In this document: one piece after another, positions 52,331-61,370 of the stretch
Layout: the number at the start of each line of letters is the position of its first letter
Position numbering within the stretch: position 1 is the first letter of the stretch
Translations under genes and position numbers: made by a program
The notes under the pieces: generated by a model
Databases searched by the model: none
What the model was told of the DNA's origin: nothing
What the model saw: only the letters and a program-made list of their open reading frames with translations
Source: Osedax frankpressi
Taxonomy: Eukaryota; Annelida; Polychaeta; Sabellida; Siboglinidae
DNA length: 64,000 nucleotides
Direction of reading: 5' to 3'
NCBI GenBank assembly: GCA_964035775.1
Contig: OZ038312.1
Coordinates: 35,761,215-35,825,214, forward strand

Positions 52331-52977
52331 GGGGCTAGGAGGTGGGAGAAGTGGGAATGGGATAGGGGGATTTGGGGTAACTTCTAAGGGGCGAGTGTCG
52401 TTATTGAGTGGGGTGTCGGGGGATACAGTGATGAAGTTAGTAGATGGAGTGTCGGAGATGTCGATGGGGTCGGAAGCGGTGGTGATGGGGTGAGGGGAAT
52501 GAGGGGAGTGAGGGTAATGGGGGTTGGGGGGGGGACCGGTAATGAGTGCGTGACGGGGCTTAGGACGGTGGTGGAAGCGAGTTGGGAGCTCTCCGAAGTA
52601 GACTCTTCAAGGGGAGGAGAGGAATATGGGTGCAGGTCCTGGAGTTGGTGATGATGGAAGTGACGCAATATGTGTTGAACAGGAAATAAAGTGCGTCTTC
52701 ATGCGGGCCTCCTTTGGGAAGAGGAGGTGCCCGCATCTGCACTTCCATCGATTTAACAACTCCAGGGCGTGCTTCATGAAGAAGAGGTTCTGGAAGCTCA
52801 CTGCTATCTTGTCCCGGTTGTTTTGGACATGAACAAGCCGGGGATATGGCATCGCTGTTATACCCTAGTCATTATCAGGATGAATGTGAGATTCCATTCT
52901 TCCTGGAAATAAACTTCGGATGTAGTAGCACTGATTTCTCTTCCTAATGCTTCGAAATTCTTAGTATGCGTTATTTA

Positions 52978-53945
52978 ATGTTTTTCTATTGAAATATATA
53001 GAAAAATATAGTTTTATTTTATATTTTTCTATTGAAATATATAGAAAAATATAGTTTTATTTTATATTTTTCTATTGAAATATATAGAAAAATATAGTTT
53101 TATTTTCTATTTTTCTATTGAAATATATAGAAAAATATAGTTTTATTTTATATTTTTCTATTGAAATATATAGAAAAATATAGTTTTATTTTATATTTTT
53201 CTATTGAAATATATAGAAAAATATAATTTTATTTTATATTTTTCTATTGAAATATATAGAAAAATATAGTTTTATTTTATATTTTTCTATTGAAATATAT
53301 AGAAAAATATAGTTTTATTTTATATTTTTCTATTGAAATATATAGAAAAATATAGTTTTATTTTATATTTTTCTATTGAAATATATTGAAAAATATAGTT
53401 TTATTTTATATTTTTCTATTGAAATATATAGAAAAATATAGTTTTATTTTATATTTTTCTATTGAAATATATAGAAAAATATAGTTTTATTTTATATTTT
53501 TCTATTGAAATATATAGAAAAATATAGTTTTATTTTCTATTTTTCTATTGAAATATATAGAAAAATATAGTTTTATTTTATATTTTTCTATTGAAATATA
53601 TAGAAAAATATAGTTTTATTTTATATTTTTCTGTTGAAATATATAGAAAAATATAGTTTTATTTTATATTTTTCTATTGAAATATATAGAAAAATATAGT
53701 TTTATTTTATATTTTTCTATTGAAATATATAGAAAAATATAGTTTTATTTTATATTTTTCTATTGAAATATATAGAAAAATATAGTTTTATTCTATAGAA
53801 AAAATTAGTTTACATGTTAATTTGACACCAAATATATAAAATAATAGTTTTATTTTTCTATTGAAATATATAGAAAAATATAGTTTTATTCTATAGAAAA
53901 AATTAGTTTACATGTTAATTTGACACCAAATATATAAAATAAAAA
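52978..53945. repeat. 43-bp hairpin minisatellite, array 2
   Basis: Same unit and same order of variants as array 1 (for example the single ATATATTGAAAAA unit and the CTGTTG unit), differing by single bases. Confidence 0.95.
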
Positions 53946-53993
53946 AGTGTTTATTTTAAAGTTAATAAATCATTAGTTAATTTTCTCCCCGAA

Positions 53994-54149
53994 GGGAGTG
54001 TGCCGAACCTGGAGGTACTGCAATACCAGGACAACACGTGAAAGAGTCGGAGCAAGCTCCTAAATCTCTTTCCATCTTCAAAAATCAGTTTAATTTCGAA
54101 GTCAAGCTATGCAAGACATAAGAGAAATTAAGCTCTTAAGAACAGATTT
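53994..54149 (-). ncRNA. U2 snRNA 3' part, copy Y, interrupted gene
   Basis: Identical in layout to copy X: joins the LINE 3' end at ATCTGTTCTTA and runs to GGCACACTCCC. Lacks the first ~37 nt of U2. Confidence 0.88.
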
Positions 54150-57100
54150 TCAGAATAGGTGTTATTGAACAATCATCAATGAACCAATTGCATCATACGC
54201 GTTACTTCGCAGTGGCCGATATGGAGGGTAAATTTTTTAAAATAGAAAATTCTAACTAGAACCCGAGATATAAATAAAAATGTAAAATAGTAGGAATAAA
54301 TATAGTGAGGTAAAATAAAGATAATATAATGATAAAGATGAAACTAGAATAAGAATAAGGGTGGGGTGGGGGGGACCTCACTCCGGAGATGAAAAGAAAA
54401 TGTGGGTGGTACCCGCGGATCCTTCGATAGCCGCCACTCGCATTTTTCTTTTCATCTTTTTCCACATATCGGTAGGGATATTTAATGCCCGCTTGATATT
54501 GTCATTCTCAGGGACCCAGGAGCCTAGTGCACCGACTACAAGTGGCATGATTGTGCCGATGTCGGCGTATTTTGATTTTTTTGCGGTCGGATGCACTAGC
54601 TAGGTTTGAGACTTCATCAAACGGGCATGTCAAGTCTATGACAATATGTGGAGAAGTAATGGTAATGTCTGGAATGAGGGCACCTGAACGCACTTTAAGG
54701 GAGTGGGGGACGTCCAGGATTTCTAACAGGTTAGTCAGTATATGTTCTACTGCATCATGACGTTTGGTGTAGTGTGGCAGCATTGAGGAACAGCTAGATA
54801 CAACGTGCGAAGTAGTCTCTTCCTTTTGGAAACATCTTCTGCACATTGTATCGCTCGACGCTACCCCCGGAATGAATTTCGTGGGGAGGCAGCCAAGCTT
54901 GGCTTTGGACCAGAAGCTCCAAGCCGTGAAGGATAGAGGGGTTCTAGCTGAGGTCAAATGGGGGATATCCCCACTTGACTTATCAAGCGACATAGCGCTA
55001 GGAACCGTTCCTTGCACGGCTAGAGAGAGGAGCTTCTCGGACCACCTTTCTCTCAACGCTAACCGGACGGTTCGAACGACCTTAGAAGGCCTGTAAGAGA
55101 AGTCATCGATGATAAGTATTAGTTGGTTTCTATCATCGGCATCAATCTTGCAGTGCAATCTAGCGGCCGCTTTCCTCGTCCTCGTCCAAATATTTGTCAG
55201 GGTGGAGTTGTGCCTAAAAGCGTAAAGGCCTCCATCGTTGTTCCCTGACAAAAATTTGTGGTGTGATGCAGTAGCACCTTTTAGACCCGTCTCTATGGTC
55301 TGCGTGAGTTCCTTTTGAGCTAGCGTATTTATTGTTTCGTCTTTCGAATTTAGCAGATGTAGGCCCTTGGAAAGAGTCCAAACATCTGCCTCTTCGATCG
55401 ACTTAGGAATAGCTAGCGCCCCCACCGATCTGGTGGCATAGAGGAATGAATTCGATGCTCTCTCCGGTAGTTTGCATATGTACTTAAGGAAGGATACAAC
55501 TTTCTGATCGAGTTTTGTTAATCCTTCCTTAGATACTCTACCGGAAGAGAGATCGAATGAGTTCGATGGGAGCAGGAAAGCTCGCAGAACTTCGAGCTTT
55601 TGCCATGGGGCTAAAAGGCATTCTGCCAGTTTGTCAATCTTACCTGGGACATCGTTACATAAACTGTATAAGTAATTGTAACCGATTGGGATGCCCAGGT
55701 AAATTTCGTAGTCCGTCTTTGCTCGTTTTGGAATACTATTATTGTACAGTGTAAATGATTTGGCGGCAATTTTGCCGCTCAGTAGAGTAAGGGAAGCACA
55801 TTTAGTCGGGTTGAAGGTCAGTCCTAGCAAAGACGATGTATCGGTCAGTCGGTCCAGTGTATGTTGGAGTGCATTGGCACTCCCTGCTATGATAGCTGTA
55901 TCATCGGCATAGGTGGTGACCTTGACCGAGGCACCTCCGAGGTTGAATCCGGGATTGATTCGCTTTATCAGCCTCGTTAGTGGCTCGGTTGCCAGATTAT
56001 AAATAATCGGGCTCAGGCCATCACATTGACGAATACCCGCTGTTGAATGGATATTCAGGGAGTGTTCGCCGCCTTGCAGGTAGCTGCAGTTGTCGTTGTA
56101 AAGTTCAGTTAGTATTGCCTTTAAACGTTGGGGGATTGGGAGGGAAAGGAAGAGATTTTTGAGGGTGGTGTGTGGGAGAGAACCGAACGCGTTGCGGAGA
56201 TCCAGCCACGCTATATAGAGCTGCCTCTTGGATTTCCGAGCCTCGCCAATACATGATTCCAGAAGATATGTATGTTCCTGTATACCGTTGATCCCTGGGA
56301 GGAAACCTTTTTGTTCCTCGGAGATCCACTCCAGATCAACGGCAACAGAAACTATCTTCTTGGCGAGAATACTCGAGTACAGCTTATACAGCGTGCACAG
56401 CAGCGTGATGGGCCTGAAATTACCAGGGTCGTTCGTGGGGCCCTTCTTGTGGATAAGGATAGTTTTACCTTTTTTTCACGATGAAGGGACACCTAGCTCG
56501 TGGACGACCCTGAAAAGGGCTTCGATCAGACGTCCGCTCGGGTCACATTTCTGTAGGTGGCGGTATTCTAATTTATCGTGACCCGGAGCGGTGTTCGAAA
56601 CTCTCCTCAGTTTGTTTATTATCTCCTTTCTGGTAGGATGGGGACAGTAAAATATCTGTTTGGGATTCGTCGGGGACTGTCCACTGGCATTCGTCATACT
56701 CTTGTTTGATACTATTAGCAAAATCCTTGAAGTGAGCAGGTTCCACGAAAGAGCTGGCAAAAGCGGGCAGGGTATCGAGCGACCCATCATACCTCGGGCT
56801 ACTATCGTGGAGAACCTTGTTGACGGCTCGCTTCAGATATATGTTAAATAGCTTCTGGATAAAGCTCGCATCTTTAGGGTCATGGTGTCTTGCCCTCCTA
56901 GCTCTTTGCTGTTCTCTAGATTGATGGCGCGGTTTTCGCTTCGGTCTAAGGAAAGCTTGAACTGGGAGGGTCTCCAGTGACCCCTTAGTATGACTGACGA
57001 TTTCCGCTATGCATTCACTAATGACTTCATCCTTGGTTTCCGGAGTGCAACCGGACAGGATGGGAAGCCATTTAGTGAGGAGCGGGTTTCTCGAGATGCG

Positions 57101-57177
57101 GGGAGAATCGCCAGCCGTGGAATGGTTGATGGGTGAAGTCAGGTGAGGGAAGTCGTTAGTAGGGAAAGTAGAGTTGA
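54150..57177 (-). mobile_element. RLE LINE copy Y, 5'-truncated directly at a U2 array
   Basis: On -: begins in the Pro-rich linker at 57177, where it abuts U2 array 3, continues through the pre-RT region (57177-56573), RT with a few frame breaks (56573-55830), and the thumb-endonuclease part (55830-54378, one frame break near 54590). The active site YADD is intact. The junction of a 5'-truncated element with U2 5'-end sequence is what incomplete target-primed reverse transcription at U2 would leave. Confidence 0.9.
54508..55830 (-). CDS. LINE RT thumb to endonuclease (copy Y fragment)
   Basis: About 440 codons equivalent to 49419-50870, with the zinc knuckle CRRCFQKEETTSH and the endonuclease PDITI...VIDLTCPFDE. 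The frame changes just after RKK, and the original C-terminus continues in another frame at 54596-54378. Confidence 0.85.
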   Translation of the reverse strand: MLGLTFNPTKCASLTLLSGKIAAKSFTLYNNSIPKRAKTDYEIYLGIPIGYNYLYSLCNDVPGKIDKLAECLLAPWQKLEVLRAFLLPSNSFDLSSGRVSKEGLTKLDQKVVSFLKYICKLPERASNSFLYATRSVGALAIPKSIEEADVWTLSKGLHLLNSKDETINTLAQKELTQTIETGLKGATASHHKFLSGNNDGGLYAFRHNSTLTNIWTRTRKAAARLHCKIDADDRNQLILIIDDFSYRPSKVVRTVRLALRERWSEKLLSLAVQGTVPSAMSLDKSSGDIPHLTSARTPLSFTAWSFWSKAKLGCLPTKFIPGVASSDTMCRRCFQKEETTSHVVSSCSSMLPHYTKRHDAVEHILTNLLEILDVPHSLKVRSGALIPDITITSPHIVIDLTCPFDEVSNLASASDRKKIKIRRHRHNHATCSRCTRLLGP

Positions 57178-57179
57178 AA

Positions 57180-57920
57180 AAGAAGATCTTAGCCAAAAGG
57201 ACGAGATATTTTAATCTCAGCCGAAAGGCTGAAAAGAGATGATTTTAGCCAATGGGCCGATGGGTTTTAATCTTAGCTAAAAGGCCGATAATCGATCATC
57301 TTAGCCAAAAGGACGAGATGCTTTGATCTTAGCCAAAAGGACGATATATTTTAATCTTAGCCAAAAGGCCGAGAATCGATGATCTATACCAAAATAACGA
57401 GAATAGATCATCTTAGCTAAAAGGACGAGAGTCTTTGATCTTAGCCAAAAGGATGAGATATTTTGATCTTAAGGGCATTTTAGTCAAAAGGCTGAGAAAA
57501 AAAATATTAGTTAAAAGGCTGAGAAAAGATGATCTTGTATAACAATATGAGAGTATTTGATCTTAGCCAAAAGATCAAGCAAATATTATAATAGTCTAAA
57601 TAACGAGAGGCTTTGATTTTAGCCAAAAACAGAGAAAGAAGATACTATTCAAAAGGGCGAGAAAGATAATCTTAGCAAAAAGTATGATATGCTTGATCAC
57701 AGACAAAAGGCCGAGAACCTTTGTTTTAAGCCAAAAGGCCGTGAATCTTAATATATGCTAAAAGGTCTAGAACCTTTATATTGGCCAAAATACTGAGAGA
57801 CCTTGATCTTAGCCAAAAAGCCAAAAATCGATGATCTATGCCAAAATGCTGAGATGTTTTGATTTTATCCAAAAGTATTAATCTTAGCTAAAAGGCCGCG
57901 AAAGCTGATCTTAATTAATG
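57180..57920 (-). repeat. U2 snRNA 5'-end array 3
   Basis: About 25 units, same family and order as arrays 1 and 2. Its low-coordinate edge falls inside a unit (AAGATCTTAGCC...) that is the third or fourth from the edge in array 1, so LINE copy Y entered the array rather than its end. Confidence 0.9.
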
Positions 57921-58376
57921 TATTCCGCTATGGGTGTTTTCCGAACTTGGAGATAATAATTGAGTAAATTATCAAATTATTCAATTGCATCATACATAAT
58001 ACTTTCAGTAGCAGATATTAGGGATTTTTTTTTAAAAAGAAAAGTTTTATCTAAAACTCAAGGTATTCAATTATATATAAAATATGAAATGTAAATAGTA
58101 AATCGCTATGATAGCTGTATCATCGGTATAGATGGTGACCTTGACCGAGGCACCTCCGAGTAGAAGGTAGGTGTGTTCCTGTATACCGTTGATCCCTGGG
58201 AGGAAACCTTTTTGTTCCTCGGAGATCCACTCCAGATCAACGGCAACAGAAACTATCTTCTTGGCGAGAATAATCGAGTACAGCTTATACAGCGTGCACA
58301 GCAGCGTGATGGGCCTGAAATTACCAGGGTCGTTCGTGGGGCCCTTCTTGTGGATAAGGATAGTTTTACCTTTTTT

Positions 58377-59192
58377 TCACGATGAAGGGACACCTAGCTC
58401 GTGGACGACCCTGAACAGGACTTCGATCAATCGTCCGCTCGGATCACATTTCTGTAGGTGGCGGTATTCTAGTTTATCGTGACCCGGAGCGGTGTTCGAT
58501 ACTCTCCTCAGTTTATTGAGTATCTCCTTTCTGGTAGGAGGGGACAGTAAAGTTTCTCTTTGGGATTCGTCGGGGACTGTCCACTGGCATGCGTCATACT
58601 CTTGTTTGATGCGATTAGCAAAATCCTTGAAGTGAGCAGGTTCCACGAAAGAGCTGGCAAAAGAGGTCAGGGTATCGAGCGACCCATCATACCTAGGGCT
58701 ACTATCGTGGAGAACCTTGTTGACGGCTCGCTTCGGATAAATGTTAAAAAGCTTCTGGATAAAGCTCGCATCTTTAGGGTCATGGTGTCTTGCCCTCCTG
58801 GCTCTTTGCTGTTCTCTAGATTGGTGACGCGGTTTTCGCTTCGGTCTAGAGAAAGCTTGAGCTGGGAGGGTCTCCAGCGACCCCTTAGTATGACTGACGA
58901 TCTCCGCTATGCATTCACTAATGACTTCATCCTTGGTTTCCGGAGTGCAACCGGACAGGATGGGAAGCCATTTGGTGAGGAGCGGGTTTCCCGAGATGCG
59001 GGGAGAATCGCCAGCCGTGGATTGGTAAATGGGTGAAGTCGGGTGAGGGAAGTTGTTAGTAGGGGGAGTAGAGTTGGCAGTAGTAGGGTGGTCGTCGGGG
59101 AAAGTAAGGCGGTGAGTTGGAGAGCTCTCTTCAGTGGGGATGGTCGGTGTATGGTGACAGGAATTAATTGGTGCTAGTGAAGGGAACGACAA
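58377..59192 (-). CDS. LINE pre-RT and early RT region (copy D)
   Basis: About 271 codons from the Pro-rich linker through GNPLLTKWLPILSGC, HHDPKDASFIQKLF and APGHDKLEYRHLQKCD to RVVHELGVPSS, where the frame breaks in a short T/A-run. The frame has no ATG start of its own. Confidence 0.8.
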   Translation of the reverse strand: MSFPSLAPINSCHHTPTIPTEESSPTHRLTFPDDHPTTANSTPPTNNFPHPTSPIYQSTAGDSPRISGNPLLTKWLPILSGCTPETKDEVISECIAEIVSHTKGSLETLPAQAFSRPKRKPRHQSREQQRARRARHHDPKDASFIQKLFNIYPKRAVNKVLHDSSPRYDGSLDTLTSFASSFVEPAHFKDFANRIKQEYDACQWTVPDESQRETLLSPPTRKEILNKLRRVSNTAPGHDKLEYRHLQKCDPSGRLIEVLFRVVHELGVPSS

Positions 59193-59245
59193 GGGGCTAG
59201 GAGGTGGGAGAAGTGGGAATGGGATAGGGGGATTTGGGGAAACTT

Positions 59246-60046
59246 CTAAGGGGCGAGTGTCGTTATTGAGTGGGGTGTCGGGGGATACAGTGATGAAGTT
59301 AGTAGATGGAGTGTCGGAGATGTCGATGGGGTCGGAAGCGGTGGTGATGGGGGTGAGGGGAATGAGGGGAGTGAGGGTAATGGGGGTTGGGGGGGGACCG
59401 GTAATGAGTGCGTGACGGGGCTTAGGACGGTGGTGGAAGCGAGTTGGGAGCTCTCCGAAGTAGACTCTTCAAGGGGACTAGAGGGGAATATGGGTGCAGG
59501 TCCTGGAGTTGATGATGGAAGTGACGCAATATATGTTCGGCAGGTTATAAAATGCGTCTTCATGCGGGCCTCCTTTGGGGAGAGGAGGTGCCCGCATCTA
59601 CACTTCCATCGATACAGCGACTCCAGGGCGTGCTTCCTGAAGAAGTGGTGCTGAAAACTCACAGCTATCTTAGTCCCAGTTGCTTTGGACGTGAATAAGC
59701 AACCGGGGATATGGCATCGCTGTTGAGTGCTAGGCATGAGCAGGATGAATGTGAGTTTGCCATCTTCCTGGCAATGAACTTCGGATGTTGGGAAACTTGT
59801 TTCTCCTCCGATGGCTTCGCAATTCTTGGTATGCGAAGCCGTACCTCTCAAATCAGTGAATGTTTTGCTACATTGGCATATGTAGGAGAATTCACTGATT
59901 TGAACTCCATGTTTCTTGTTTAAGTGATTTCTGACTTCTAAGTGCCTAGATTTAGAAATCCATGTCTTATCACACAAACAACATTGGAGGCTAGACGGTA
60001 CTGGAATCGAAATACGAAGTTTATTGCCATCTAGAATTAGGAACAT
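59246..60046 (-). CDS. LINE ORF1: four-finger DNA-binding protein with Pro-rich tail (copy D)
   Basis: 266 codons from a true ATG. Finger 1 is C22-x2-C25-x15-H41-x4-H46; finger 2 is C57-x-C59-x12-H72-x3-C76; finger 3 is C111-x4-C116-x17-H134-x4-H139; finger 4 is C149-x-C151-x13-H165-x3-C169. Fingers 1-2 and 3-4 repeat the same C2H2 plus CxC...HxxxC pattern, so the module looks duplicated. A Ser/Pro-rich tail follows and the frame stops at SITTLAP, 53 nt before the next long frame. In R2-type elements N-terminal fingers bind the target site. Confidence 0.85.
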   Translation of the reverse strand: MFLILDGNKLRISIPVPSSLQCCLCDKTWISKSRHLEVRNHLNKKHGVQISEFSYICQCSKTFTDLRGTASHTKNCEAIGGETSFPTSEVHCQEDGKLTFILLMPSTQQRCHIPGCLFTSKATGTKIAVSFQHHFFRKHALESLYRWKCRCGHLLSPKEARMKTHFITCRTYIASLPSSTPGPAPIFPSSPLEESTSESSQLASTTVLSPVTHSLPVPPQPPLPSLPSFPSPPSPPLPTPSTSPTLHLLTSSLYPPTPHSITTLAP

Positions 60047-60083
60047 AGGTCACAAAGTGACGGCTAATACGAGTAGTGAAAAG

Positions 60084-60420
60084 AGGGAGTTGGAGATGAT
60101 GGAAGTGACGCAATATGTGTTGAACATGAAATAAAGTGCGTCTTCATGCGGGCCTCCTTTGGAAAGAGGAGGTGCCCGCATCTGCACTTCCATCGATTTA
60201 ATAACTCCAGGGCGTGCTTCATGAAGAAGAGGTTCTGGAAGCTCACTGCTATCTTGTCCCGGTTGTTTTGGACATGAACAAGCCGGGGATATGGCATCGC
60301 TGTTATGCCCTAGTCATTATCAGGATGAATGTGAGATTCCATTCTTCCTGGAAATAAACTTCGGATGTAGTAGCACTGATTTCTCTTCCTAATGCTTCGA
60401 AATTCTTAGTATGCGTTATT
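60084..60420 (-). mobile_element. LINE zinc-finger fragment between minisatellite and copy D
   Basis: Encodes finger 3-4 sequence (FFMKHALELLNRWKCRCGH) and breaks off at HIASLPSSPT. It is the same 5'-truncated start found in copies W and X next to the 43-bp array, joined here to the leader of copy D. Confidence 0.85.
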
Positions 60421-60423
60421 TAA

Positions 60424-61165
60424 TGTTTTTCTATTGAAATATATAGAAAAATATAGTTTTATTTTATATTTTTCTATTGAAATATATAGAAAAATATAGT
60501 TTTATTTTATATTTTTCTATTGAAATATATAGAAAAATATAGTTTTATTTTATATTTTTCTATTGAAATATATAGAAAAATATAGTTTTATTTTATATTT
60601 TTCTATTGAAATATATAGAAAAATATAGTTTTATTTTATATTTTTCTATTGAAATATATAGAAAAATATAGTTTAATTTTATATTTTTCTATTGAAATAT
60701 AATAAGTTTTATTTTATATTTTTCTATTGAAATATATAGAAAAATATAGTTTTATTTTCTATTTTTCTATTGAAATATATAGAAAAATATAGTTTTATTT
60801 TATATTTTTCTATTGAAATATATAGAAAAATATAGTTTTATTTTATATTTTTCTGTTGAAATATATAGAAAAATATAGTTTTATTTTATATTTTTCTATT
60901 GAAATATATAGAAAAATATAGTTTTATTTTATATTTTTCTATTGAAATATATAGAAAAATATAGTTTTATTTTATATTTTTCTATTGAAATATATAGAAA
61001 AATATAGTTTTATTCTATAGAAAAAATTAGTTTACATGTTAATTTGACACCAAATATATAAAATAATAGTTTTATTTTTCTATTGAAATATATAGAAAAA
61101 TATAGTTTTATTCTATAGAAAAAATTAGTTTACATGTTAATTTGACACCAAATATATAAAATAAA
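60424..61165. repeat. 43-bp hairpin minisatellite, array 3
   Basis: About 15 units, fewer than arrays 1 and 2, with the same marker variants and one shortened unit near 60695-60715. Confidence 0.95.
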
Positions 61166-61215
61166 AAAGTGTTTATTTTAAAGTTAATAAATCATTAGTT
61201 AATTTTCTCCCCGAA

Positions 61216-61370
61216 GGGAGTGTGCCGAACCTGGAGGTACTGCAATACCAGGACAACACGTGAAAGAGTCGGAGCAAGCTCCTAAATCTCTTTCCATCTT
61301 CAAAAATCAGTTTAATTTCGAAGTCAAGCTATGCAAGACATAAGAGAAATTAAGCTCTTAAGAACAGATT
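61216..61370 (-). ncRNA. U2 snRNA 3' part, copy Z, interrupted gene
   Basis: As copies X and Y: ATCTGTTCTTA next to the LINE 3' end, stem III TAGGAGCTTGCTCC, stem IV CCTGGTATTGCAGTACC. Follows the only LINE copy with an intact frame. Confidence 0.88.

Larger units (their letters stand above)
49191..52975 (-). mobile_element. RLE LINE copy X, nearly full but broken
   Basis: On -: worn zinc-finger region (52975-52670), Pro-rich linker (52668-52384), next frame (52330-51566), RT with several frame breaks (51566-50870), an open frame for thumb, CCHC and endonuclease (50870-49419), and a ~230-nt 3' UTR ending at the U2 junction. The RT active site reads TTYTDDTA rather than TYADDTA. Confidence 0.9.
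57921..60083 (-). mobile_element. RLE LINE copy D with complete N-terminal region and short-derivative 3' end
   Basis: On -: short piece of 5' leader (60083-60047), zinc-finger ORF (60046-59246), pre-RT frame (59192-58377), RT fragment to GINGIQEHTYLL, the same internal deletion as at 44.0 and 46.3 kb, TDDTAIIA, and the alternative tail ending in a worn U2 3' terminus (about 57955-57925). It shows that the internally deleted form carries the whole N-terminal region. Confidence 0.88.
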
